NCBI GenBank assembly: GCA_030614505.1
Contig: JAUWTX010000022.1
Location: 1-14,586, forward strand
DNA: 14,586 bases
Origin: Desulfuromonadales bacterium
Lineage (GTDB): Bacteria; Desulfobacterota; Desulfuromonadia; Desulfuromonadales; BM103
Direction of reading: 5' to 3'
Under the pieces are notes generated by a model. The model was not told the DNA's origin, ran no database searches, and saw only the letters and a list, made by a program, of their open reading frames with translations. The translations under genes were made by a program, and so were the position numbers. Position 1 is the first letter of the stretch; every line of letters starts with the position of its first letter. Shown here piece by piece: positions 1-5,278 of the stretch.

Positions 1-430
1 TGATTTCATAATCTGATTTTACAGCACGCACATTACGGATCAGAGGTGTAGCATCACTGATGACGCAGCCACCAAGTCCTTTTTTAAATCTGTTCATCAC
101 CGTTACCGGAACAACATCCAATTCCATGCCGAGTGTTTCAGGCATGGAGTAACCGAAGTCGGCAAGCACACCAGGGATGTCACGCGGGCTCTTGAAGGGA
201 ACAACTTCTTTCAAACCCGACTCCATACGCGCTCGCGCAAAATCCTTACGCACCAGGTAAAGGGCCTCCCCTTCTGCAGGAACATAGAGAGCGCCTTGCT
301 GAATCGCGCCGGTAAAGTAAAACAGGTCAGCATTCTGAATTATCAAAACTGCACCCAGGCTGTGGATAATCATCTCTTTCTGCAGTTTTTCAATGCGATT
401 TTTCAGTTCTGTAGTGGGGGTGATGCGCAT
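1..430 (-). CDS. M24-family (Xaa-Pro type) peptidase, 5' part only
   Basis: About 143 N-terminal residues are visible; the rest lies beyond the left edge. The translation has a 'NADLFYFTGAIQQGALYVP' stretch, then 'LYLVRKDFARARMES' and 'LIRNVRAVKSDYEI' at the visible end. This is the pattern of the creatinase/prolidase N-terminal domain that precedes the metallopeptidase domain in Xaa-Pro aminopeptidases and dipeptidases. The metal-binding domain is not in view, so activity cannot be judged. The ATG at 430 is chosen because AAGGAG sits 8 nt upstream on the minus strand. No signal peptide is seen, so a cytoplasmic role in breaking down proline-containing peptides is inferred. It is separated from the upstream cytochrome gene by a terminator and about 460 bp, so it probably has its own promoter. 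Family call fairly sure; exact substrate unknown. Confidence 0.75.
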   Translation of the reverse strand, partial: MRITPTTELKNRIEKLQKEMIIHSLGAVLIIQNADLFYFTGAIQQGALYVPAEGEALYLVRKDFARARMESGLKEVVPFKSPRDIPGVLADFGYSMPETLGMELDVVPVTVMNRFKKGLGGCVISDATPLIRNVRAVKSDYEI

Positions 431-890
431 TTTTAGATCTCCTTGAAATATATCCTCATCGTCAGAGCCACAAGGCTTAAACCGCACATTAGGTACAGCG
501 CAAAACCCATTGATTTATAAAGCACAATTCGCAGGAAACAGGCTTCCTGAGAAAAACCTTCGAAACTGGCCAGCGAGAAAACGACAAACATCAACAAACA
601 AATAAGTTACTGTTATGTAAGAGTTTTTTACATATCATAATGATAATTACAAGGCAACTAAAATACAGAAACAGTTAACCTAACTGCTATCGAATGACTT
701 CACTGAAAACGGTTTACTCAAGAATTGCAAGAGTTTATTCAATCCGATCCAGTCATGATTTATTTCTGTGCAGAATGCTAAAAATGTATGTCTCTCAAGT
801 GGTTTACCTTCCCCCATATCTTCTTTCCACATGCCTATCCACAAGCCGCTGTGGACTGCACGCAAAATCTCACAAAAATCTTACAAAAAA
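431..890. other. Gene-free AT-rich leader region upstream of the M24 peptidase
   Basis: I find no convincing gene here. Short open frames exist on both strands but lack ribosome binding sites and family resemblance. The stretch holds the RBS of the peptidase (near 438-445), a TATGTAA/TTACATA inverted repeat (614-634), a Fur-box-like patch (635-653), and a TCCACA/TGTGGA inverted repeat (838-855). It probably carries the promoter and a long 5' leader of the peptidase gene. Confidence 0.5.
614..658 (-). promoter_or_regulatory. Candidate promoter/operator with Fur-box-like hexamers
   Basis: On the plus strand, CATAATGATAAT (636-647) reads as two adjacent copies of the NATAAT hexamer from which Fur boxes are built; a third copy is only weakly matched. 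A 7-bp inverted repeat, TATGTAA-N7-TTACATA, lies beside it at 614-634. On the minus strand TTGCCT (658-653), a 17-bp spacer and TATGTA could be a sigma-70 promoter reading toward the peptidase. Each element is weak on its own. Fur binding is inference. Confidence 0.25.
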
Positions 891-918
891 AACCGGCCGG
901 GCAATTGCCCGGCCGGTT
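885..918 (-). terminator. Rho-independent terminator of the octahaem cytochrome gene
   Basis: A perfect dyad at 891-918 has arms AACCGGCCGGGC and GCCCGGCCGGTT around a central AATT. Read on the minus strand the stem ends in a run of eight T (two of them in the stem), the classic intrinsic terminator layout. It lies 23 bp beyond the cytochrome stop codon. The plus-strand side has only a broken T tract (GTGTTTTTC), so it may act weakly in the other direction. Confidence 0.9.
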
Positions 919-941
919 GTGTTTTTCTGCAACGCAACAGC

Positions 942-2285
942 TTAATTCACGTCCTGCTGATAGCGCTCCTTGTAGTAGGCCTTCATCCCTTCAACACGCT
1001 TGGGATCAAAACCTTTTGTATACCACTCGTGCTCTTTGCGACCATCTATGTACTTGGCAATAATTGCCTCGTAGACTTCCGGTTTTCCTGCCTTCTCACA
1101 AGCCTCTTTCGCTTCGGGCAGGAGTTCCGTGTAGAAGTTCTTGGCTACATCGTAGATACCGTGCCACCAGGCATAGTCCGGACCGCTCATAGCAGCACCA
1201 TGACGGGCACGACGACCTTCATGATGCCAGAGCTCCCAGTAGAGCCAGTCGATCTTGTCGTCGAAGTTGCCTTTGGAGATAACACCTTCATCCATCAAGA
1301 TTTGACGAATCTCTTTCGCCGGGATAGCAAACTTTTCGTTATAGAAGACAACAAATTCATCAAGTTGCTTGTAGAAGCCTTCGACGAACGACGAACTGTG
1401 ACATGCGGAGCAGACGTCTTGCATATCTGCCAACTTCTTCTCCCAACCCTTGGTCCGACCTGAAACCGGAGCGCGCAAGTTCCATGACAAGCGATTACCG
1501 ACATCATGAGTAACAGACTGGTTGGCTGTTGCGCTCATGTGGCAGGTAGCGCAGGTCGCTGCATCGTAGTAATCCTCGCCGGCGATCCATTTCGGCTTGT
1601 CCATGTTCATATCATCTTCGAAAGCGCGATAAAGGATACCGTGCTTGGACTCTTCGTAGACCTCTTTCTGGGGATGATCCGGGCCGAGGTGGCACTTGCC
1701 ACAGGTCTCAGGCTTACGAGCCTGTGCTTTGCTGAAGCGATGACGAGTGTGACAGGCCGAACAGGTCCCCTTGGAGCCGTCAGGATTGACCCGGCCGATA
1801 CCGGTGTTGGGCCAGGTATCTGTATCGAGAGAACCATCAGCGTTGACCTTGACGAGAGAACCGTGGCACTGGCGGCAACCAACGGCAACTGCAGGCTCAC
1901 CACCAATCGTCTGACCAAGGATACCGTCTTTGGTGTTCAGAATGTCGCCAGCCTGTGCATGGTGGCTGGCTTCCTGCTCTAACGTCTCCTTTGGGTGACA
2001 CTGACCACAATCTCGCGGGGAAACTATAATGGCGATTGTGAAGCCATTGTGATCCATTGCATCAACATCATCTTTTTCAGCTTTGTGGCACTCGTAACAA
2101 CCGACACCGGCGTTCCAGTGTGCACTACTTTCCCACTGGCTGACGATACCGGGCATGTCAGTGTGGCATTCCAGACACTCCTGGGTTTCTATCGAAAGCC
2201 GATCTGTCGCAGCAAGACCAACTCCTGCTGTCAGCAAAACCAGAACAACCATCAGTAAACCCTGCAAAACCAATTGCCTTCTCAT
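942..2285 (-). CDS. Octahaem cytochrome c, hydroxylamine oxidoreductase (HAO)-like, periplasmic
   Basis: The 447-residue product starts with a Sec signal peptide (two Arg, a hydrophobic core, cleavage after Ala-Ala near residue 26) and has eight CXXCH haem sites at residues 37, 63, 93, 137, 175, 195, 245 and 292. Spacing and the block WHHEGRRARHGA...GPDYAWWHG (about 353-376) resemble the HAO family. In nitrifiers HAO oxidises hydroxylamine. Relatives without the cross-linking tyrosine on haem 4 are thought to reduce nitrite or hydroxylamine to ammonia. In an anaerobe of this type the reductive role is the likelier inference. Whether Tyr371 matches the cross-linking residue needs an alignment. 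No transmembrane anchor is seen after the signal peptide, so it should be a soluble periplasmic protein. The ATG at 2285 is preferred over a longer frame from 2348 because AGGGAGG lies 8 nt before it and the signal peptide starts there. It is a single-gene unit with no quinol-oxidase partner nearby. Confidence 0.88.
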   Translation of the reverse strand: MRRQLVLQGLLMVVLVLLTAGVGLAATDRLSIETQECLECHTDMPGIVSQWESSAHWNAGVGCYECHKAEKDDVDAMDHNGFTIAIIVSPRDCGQCHPKETLEQEASHHAQAGDILNTKDGILGQTIGGEPAVAVGCRQCHGSLVKVNADGSLDTDTWPNTGIGRVNPDGSKGTCSACHTRHRFSKAQARKPETCGKCHLGPDHPQKEVYEESKHGILYRAFEDDMNMDKPKWIAGEDYYDAATCATCHMSATANQSVTHDVGNRLSWNLRAPVSGRTKGWEKKLADMQDVCSACHSSSFVEGFYKQLDEFVVFYNEKFAIPAKEIRQILMDEGVISKGNFDDKIDWLYWELWHHEGRRARHGAAMSGPDYAWWHGIYDVAKNFYTELLPEAKEACEKAGKPEVYEAIIAKYIDGRKEHEWYTKGFDPKRVEGMKAYYKERYQQDVN

Positions 2286-2404
2286 TCTTGTTACCTCCCT
2301 GGTGAATAGATGGCCATAAATAGCCAGTGGCAGTAAACCCGTCAACAATCAATTAAACAACAAACTCACACTCGTTGCTCAACTTTTACAAGATATCTCA
2401 AATA

Positions 2405-2422
2405 TAAACTTTATCAAGTTTA
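2405..2422. promoter_or_regulatory. Second dyad upstream of the cytochrome gene (7-4-7 bp)
   Basis: TAAACTT-TATC-AAGTTTA is a perfect inverted repeat with 7-bp arms and a 4-bp spacer, the same geometry as the dyad at 2443-2460. The two centres are 38 bp apart. It overlaps the predicted -10 box and start site, so it could be a repressor site or chance AT-rich symmetry. No regulator can be named. Confidence 0.35.
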
Positions 2423-2460
2423 GCGATATCAATCTTTGGGATATTTGACGTAAGTCAAAT
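2410..2460 (-). promoter_or_regulatory. CRP/FNR-type operator and class II promoter for the HAO-like gene
   Basis: ATTTGAC-GTAA-GTCAAAT at 2443-2460 is a perfect dyad. Its core TTGAC-N4-GTCAA has the geometry of CRP/FNR-family sites (FNR: TTGAT-N4-ATCAA). If its centre is at -41.5, the -10 hexamer should fall at 2422-2417 on the minus strand, and TAAACT, with the key T, A and T of TATAAT, is exactly there. The start site would then be near 2410, giving a leader of about 125 nt. A nitrogen-oxide-responsive regulator such as HcpR or DNR would fit the gene, but that is inference. Confidence 0.55.
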
Positions 2461-2469
2461 CCCAAGCAT

Positions 2470-2500
2470 AAAAAACCCGGACAGCCTGCCTGTCCGGGTT
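2470..2500 (-). terminator. Rho-independent terminator of the receiver-PilZ gene
   Basis: AACCCGGACAG (2474-2484) and CTGTCCGGGTT (2490-2500) form an 11-bp perfect stem with a 5-nt loop. On the minus strand it is followed by a T run (six T, two of them in the stem). It lies about 58 bp past the stop codon of the receiver-PilZ gene and just upstream of the cytochrome operator, so it insulates the two units. Confidence 0.9.
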
Positions 2501-2558
2501 GAAAAACTTTGCGTTTCAGAGGAACTTGGACTGGTCAGAAATCGACAAACACCTGATG

Positions 2559-3278
2559 CTACCAGGAAGGCTCAAGTTCATTATACTCCAAAAACCGGCG
2601 AATCGACTTCATATCTTCCAGGGAAAGCTCAACAAATTGTATCCCCATACCGGTTGGCAGCGCTGGCTTGCGCGGGTTCTCCTTCTGGTTTACCCAGGCA
2701 ACCCGAGCCTTACAGCTGACCATACCCTTCTGGTCAGGAAGAGTGAAGCGTAAAGTCAGGCTCTCGTCAAGCGACAGAGGAAAATCAGTTTTGAGATAGA
2801 GCCCTCCTGAACTCAAATCGACACTGAATTCAGACAACAGCTTCTGTGGGGCAGGGCCGTAATAAACACGCATCTGTGCCCTGATACGCGTACTGTTACG
2901 TACCTCAAGGTCAAGATGCCTGCGCACAATCGCAAGAAATTCGTCATGATTGATCGGTTTGAAGAGGATCTCGTCACAGCCGGCAGTGCGACATTTCTCA
3001 ACCTGCTCCGGTTGCCCCGCAGAAACAATCATGGCAACCGCCGTACCTGACAAGGAGGGATCTTCTTTAATGTTGCGGCAGCAGTCTTCTCCTGACATAC
3101 CGGGCATCTGCAAACAAAGAAAAGCAATCTGCGGAGTATGTTGCCTGATCATCTCCAGAGCCTTACGGCCGTCCTTTGCGATCAGAAGATCAAGATCATC
3201 ACGCTGCAGGAAATTTCGTTCCATCTCCAGAAACAACTCAACATCATCGGTCAACAGAATTTTCTTGTTTTTCTCCAT
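2559..3278 (-). CDS. Receiver-PilZ protein with Cys at the phosphorylation site
   Basis: The 239-residue protein has a response-regulator receiver domain (about 5-121) followed by a PilZ domain (about 125-232). In the receiver the acidic pair D11-D12, Ser86 and Lys107 are in the usual places, but the position of the phosphorylated Asp holds Cys55 ('FLCLQMPGMSG'). PilZ motifs for cyclic di-GMP are intact: R127-N-S-T-R131 and D154-L-S-S-G-G159. The likely job is to sense cyclic di-GMP and pass this on through protein contacts. With Cys55, normal phosphorelay control is doubtful. The PilZ part resembles the type found in many copies in Myxococcus and Geobacter. The start at 3278 has AGGAG 7 nt upstream; a longer frame to 3311 has no such signal. 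It is monocistronic, with its own terminator, and divergent from the ZIP transporter gene. No histidine kinase is nearby. Confidence 0.88.
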   Translation of the reverse strand: MEKNKKILLTDDVELFLEMERNFLQRDDLDLLIAKDGRKALEMIRQHTPQIAFLCLQMPGMSGEDCCRNIKEDPSLSGTAVAMIVSAGQPEQVEKCRTAGCDEILFKPINHDEFLAIVRRHLDLEVRNSTRIRAQMRVYYGPAPQKLLSEFSVDLSSGGLYLKTDFPLSLDESLTLRFTLPDQKGMVSCKARVAWVNQKENPRKPALPTGMGIQFVELSLEDMKSIRRFLEYNELEPSW

Positions 3279-3286
3279 AGGAACTC

Positions 3287-3298
3287 TCCTCGCGAGGA
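3287..3298. promoter_or_regulatory. TCCTCGCGAGGA palindrome over the receiver-PilZ ribosome binding site
   Basis: A perfect 12-bp palindrome lies immediately before the receiver-PilZ start codon, and its right half on the minus strand contains most of the AGGAG Shine-Dalgarno sequence. It could be an operator or a small structure that hides the ribosome binding site. With no loop it would be a poor hairpin, so an operator or chance are the other readings. Confidence 0.3.
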
Positions 3299-3301
3299 CA
3301 C

Positions 3302-3330
3302 TTGCTCTCAAAAGACTTCGCTTCTATACT
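3302..3330 (+). promoter_or_regulatory. Candidate sigma-70 promoter of the ZIP transporter gene
   Basis: TTGCTC (3302-3307), a 17-bp spacer and TATACT (3325-3330) lie 27 bp before the ZIP start codon. The -10 matches five of six consensus bases; the -35 only the first three. On the minus strand TTGACG (3340-3335) could be the -35 of the divergent receiver-PilZ gene, though no good -10 follows. Both would share this 79-bp gap. Confidence 0.45.
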
Positions 3331-3357
3331 GCGACGTCAACCTTTGGAGGAACTGAA

Positions 3358-4131
3358 ATGTCAGCACAATGGTGGTATGTCCTTTTTGCCGGGAGCTTTG
3401 CGGGAGCAGCAACCTTCGCCGGGATGTATCTGGTCCTTGCCAGAGAAGCCTGGAGCCGTCGTTATTCTGCTGTTCTGGTCTCCTTTTCGGCCGGTGTTCT
3501 CCTCGGCGTCGGGTTTCTTCATATTCTCCCGGAAGCAATGGAGTTGACTACCAGTGCGCCCCTTTTTATCGTGCTTGCCTTTGTCCTGTTCTATTTCTTT
3601 GAGCATCACCTGCTGATCCACGCCGGTCATGAAGAGCAGCATCATATCAACCTGAATGTTGATGATTGTCATGATGATTGCTGTTCCTATCCCCACCCCA
3701 TGGGCTGGGTGGCATTTGTCGGCATGGGCCTCCACTCGCTGATAGACGGCATGATTATCGGCACCAGCTTTGAAGTCGGCCACGACCTTGGCTTACTGGC
3801 AGCACTGGGTGTCATCTCCCATGAAGTCCCGGAGGGAATCGCCATGATCGCCATCCTGCTGCACTATGGATGGAAGCGCAACAAAGCAATCCAGCTGACA
3901 GCCTTTGTCGCCCTGGCGACCCCGGGAGCTGCCATCCTGACCTATGCCCTGGTCAACAACCTGTCAGAACCGCTACTCGGTGCCCTGCTTGCTGGTGCTG
4001 GTGGTTCCTTTGTTTATATCGCCGCTTCTGACCTGATCCCGGAATCACACCGTAGTCGCGGCCCGGCGGCAACCCTGGCACTGTGCCTGGGGATTCTGCT
4101 CGCCTGGGGAACCGGGTTTCTGGTTCATTGA
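3358..4131 (+). CDS. ZIP-family divalent metal transporter
   Basis: The 257-residue membrane protein has about eight hydrophobic segments. It carries the ZIP signature residues: 'HSLIDG' (H126, D130) in the fourth segment and 'HEVPEG' (H155, E156, E159) in the fifth, which form the metal path. Between the third and fourth segments lies a His-, Asp- and Cys-rich loop at about 83-114 (EHHLLIHAGHEEQHH, then DDCHDDCC), typical of ZIP cytoplasmic metal-sensing loops but notable here for three Cys. Known members carry Zn, Fe, Mn or other divalent ions into the cytoplasm; the ion here cannot be told. The ATG at 3358 has GGAGG 7 nt upstream; the frame is open further left, but that part overlaps the receiver-PilZ gene on the other strand. 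It is probably transcribed alone and converges on mogA. Confidence 0.9.
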   Translation: MSAQWWYVLFAGSFAGAATFAGMYLVLAREAWSRRYSAVLVSFSAGVLLGVGFLHILPEAMELTTSAPLFIVLAFVLFYFFEHHLLIHAGHEEQHHINLNVDDCHDDCCSYPHPMGWVAFVGMGLHSLIDGMIIGTSFEVGHDLGLLAALGVISHEVPEGIAMIAILLHYGWKRNKAIQLTAFVALATPGAAILTYALVNNLSEPLLGALLAGAGGSFVYIAASDLIPESHRSRGPAATLALCLGILLAWGTGFLVH

Positions 4132-4142
4132 TTTTGGCAGGG

Positions 4143-4195
4143 ACTGGGGACTGGAGGCTAAGGACTGACAACTGCCTCTGGCCTCTAGCCTCCAG
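4143..4195. repeat. CTGGGGACTGGAGG-type repeat with 10-bp inverted arms
   Basis: GACTGGGGACTGGAGGCTA is followed by an inverted copy of its end. CTGGAGGCTA (4151-4160) and TAGCCTCCAG (4186-4195) pair perfectly across 25 nt. It fills the gap between the convergent ZIP and mogA genes. There is no T run on either side, so it is not a standard terminator, though the hairpin could still protect the 3' ends of both messages. A related repeat lies at 5243-5267. Confidence 0.7.
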
Positions 4196-4203
4196 ACCCC
4201 ACC

Positions 4204-4701
4204 CTAACCACAATCACTCGGATCTCCCGCCAGCTTCGCCAAGGCATGCGACAGTGCCGGCAACACCGCTTCAAGATTTTCCCGCGCAGCTTTGGGGCTA
4301 CCTGGCAGATTGATAATCATTGTCTGCTTCCGGACGCCGACGATCGCGCGCGACAGCATCGCATGTGGCGTTTTCTTAAGACTCTCCATGCGCATCACTT
4401 CAGCCATCCCCGGGATTTCATAATCGATTACCTGCAAGGTTGCCTGGGGCGTCACGTCGCGGGGTGACAGACCGGTCCCTCCCGTAGTCACGATCAAATC
4501 AAGTTGCTCCCGATCGGACCAGTCGGTCAGAACGCTGACGATTGATTCAATATCATCAGGAAGTATTAAATCATGAGTCACATAACCGACAGGCTCCAGC
4601 AGCTTCCGAACAACCGGACCACTCTCATCGATTCTCTGGCCTTGCGAACCCTTATCCGAGAGCGTAACGACACCGATATGAAACGTATCTGACTCTTTCA
4701 T
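4204..4701 (-). CDS. mogA: Molybdopterin adenylyltransferase (MogA/MoaB family)
   Basis: The 165-residue protein activates molybdopterin with ATP to give adenylated molybdopterin, the step before molybdenum insertion by MoeA, in the cytoplasm. It shows the family's phosphate/pterin-binding motif TTGGTGLSPRD (72-82) and the later NLPGSPKA (131-138), and its length suits a single-domain MogA or MoaB. MogA and MoaB are hard to tell apart by eye; MogA is favoured because of the neighbour. The ATG at 4701 lies within the stop region of the upstream MOSC gene: its first codon occupies 4699-4701 while the MOSC stop is 4698-4700. The two genes are therefore almost certainly translationally coupled. 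Molybdenum enzymes such as nitrate or formate dehydrogenases would be the beneficiaries, but none is in the window. Confidence 0.88.
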   Translation of the reverse strand: MKESDTFHIGVVTLSDKGSQGQRIDESGPVVRKLLEPVGYVTHDLILPDDIESIVSVLTDWSDREQLDLIVTTGGTGLSPRDVTPQATLQVIDYEIPGMAEVMRMESLKKTPHAMLSRAIVGVRKQTMIINLPGSPKAARENLEAVLPALSHALAKLAGDPSDCG

Positions 4702-5177
4702 TGGGCACCCCGGTCATTCATTGGGCTCTCAGGGTCAACAACAGGTTCAAGAATTTCCACAGCATCACCAGTTTTCACCGGTCCACCTTCCAGAACAGTG
4801 GCAAAAACGCCTTCCCGCGGCATAACACAGTCACCAGCCAGCTCATAAATGGCACACCGATCATGACACTCCTTGCCGATCTGGGTCATCTCCAACAAGG
4901 CTGAAACACCGATTTTCAACCTTGTCCCAATAGGCAGGGTATACAAATTAATTCCTCGGGTCGTGAGATTCTCGGCAAAATCACCCGGGCCGACATCGAG
5001 CCCGGCAGCACGCATCTTTTCGATACTCTCAATAGCCAGGAGGCTGACCTGGCGATGCCAGTCGCCACCGTGGGCATCACCAACCAGGCCAAATCCTTTC
5101 TGCAGTTCACATTGACCGACGTCCATTTTGCGCTCACCTTTTGATTTGCTGGTACAAACTGCTACAATTTCTTTCAT
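4698..5177 (-). CDS. MOSC-domain protein, coupled to mogA
   Basis: The 159-residue protein is a single MOSC domain, the fold named after the C-terminal domain of molybdenum-cofactor sulfurases. Conserved stretches are GDAHGGDWHRQVSLL (33-47), GDFAENLTT (65-73) and IGKECHDRCAIYE (100-112), with Cys104, Cys108 and Cys117. MOSC domains bind molybdenum cofactor or move sulfur onto it; which applies here is unknown. The ATG at 5177 is chosen over a GTG at 5189 because GAAGG lies 6 nt before the ATG and nothing suitable precedes the GTG. The stop codon overlaps the mogA start, so the two form an operon and probably act on the same cofactor. CTGGGG-type repeats lie on both sides of the pair. Confidence 0.85.
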   Translation of the reverse strand: MKEIVAVCTSKSKGERKMDVGQCELQKGFGLVGDAHGGDWHRQVSLLAIESIEKMRAAGLDVGPGDFAENLTTRGINLYTLPIGTRLKIGVSALLEMTQIGKECHDRCAIYELAGDCVMPREGVFATVLEGGPVKTGDAVEILEPVVDPESPMNDRGAQ

Positions 5178-5242
5178 AATTACCTTCACTTAGCCTTCTT
5201 TTGGATTTAACTACCTACAGTTTGCTGTGCAAGCTCCTGTTT

Positions 5243-5267
5243 CCAGCCCCCAGTCTCCAGCCCCCAG
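5243..5267. repeat. Two-copy CCAGCCCCCAG repeat
   Basis: CCAGCCCCCAG occurs at 5243-5253 and again at 5257-5267, three bases apart. The reverse complement reads CTGGGGGCTGGAGACTGGGG, the same family as the element at 4143-4195. It lies between the helical-repeat gene and the MOSC gene, so related elements bracket the MOSC-mogA pair. Confidence 0.7.
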
Positions 5268-5278
5268 CTACAGATCAT

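Noticed and set aside
835..855. CTATCCACA and an inverted TGTGGA, resembling DnaA boxes and a possible origin
   Set aside because: Only one 8-of-9 match and one weaker partner, with no dnaA, dnaN, AT-rich unwinding repeat or box cluster nearby.
680..865. 61-codon open frame on the minus strand between the cytochrome terminator and the peptidase gene
   Set aside because: No ribosome binding site, TTG start, no recognisable family, and it lies in AT-rich leader DNA just past a terminator.
768..1463. 231-codon plus-strand open frame
   Set aside because: Mostly antisense to the cytochrome gene; its composition mirrors the complement of CXXCH-coding DNA and it has no supported start.
942..2285. 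Assignment as pentahaem nitrite reductase NrfA or octahaem tetrathionate reductase
   Set aside because: All eight sites are CXXCH with no CXXCK, and the C-terminal WHH...WWHG block after the last haem suits HAO better.
4143..4195. Bidirectional intrinsic terminator between ZIP and mogA
   Set aside because: The inverted repeat has a 25-nt loop and no T run on either strand, so it is listed as a repeat.
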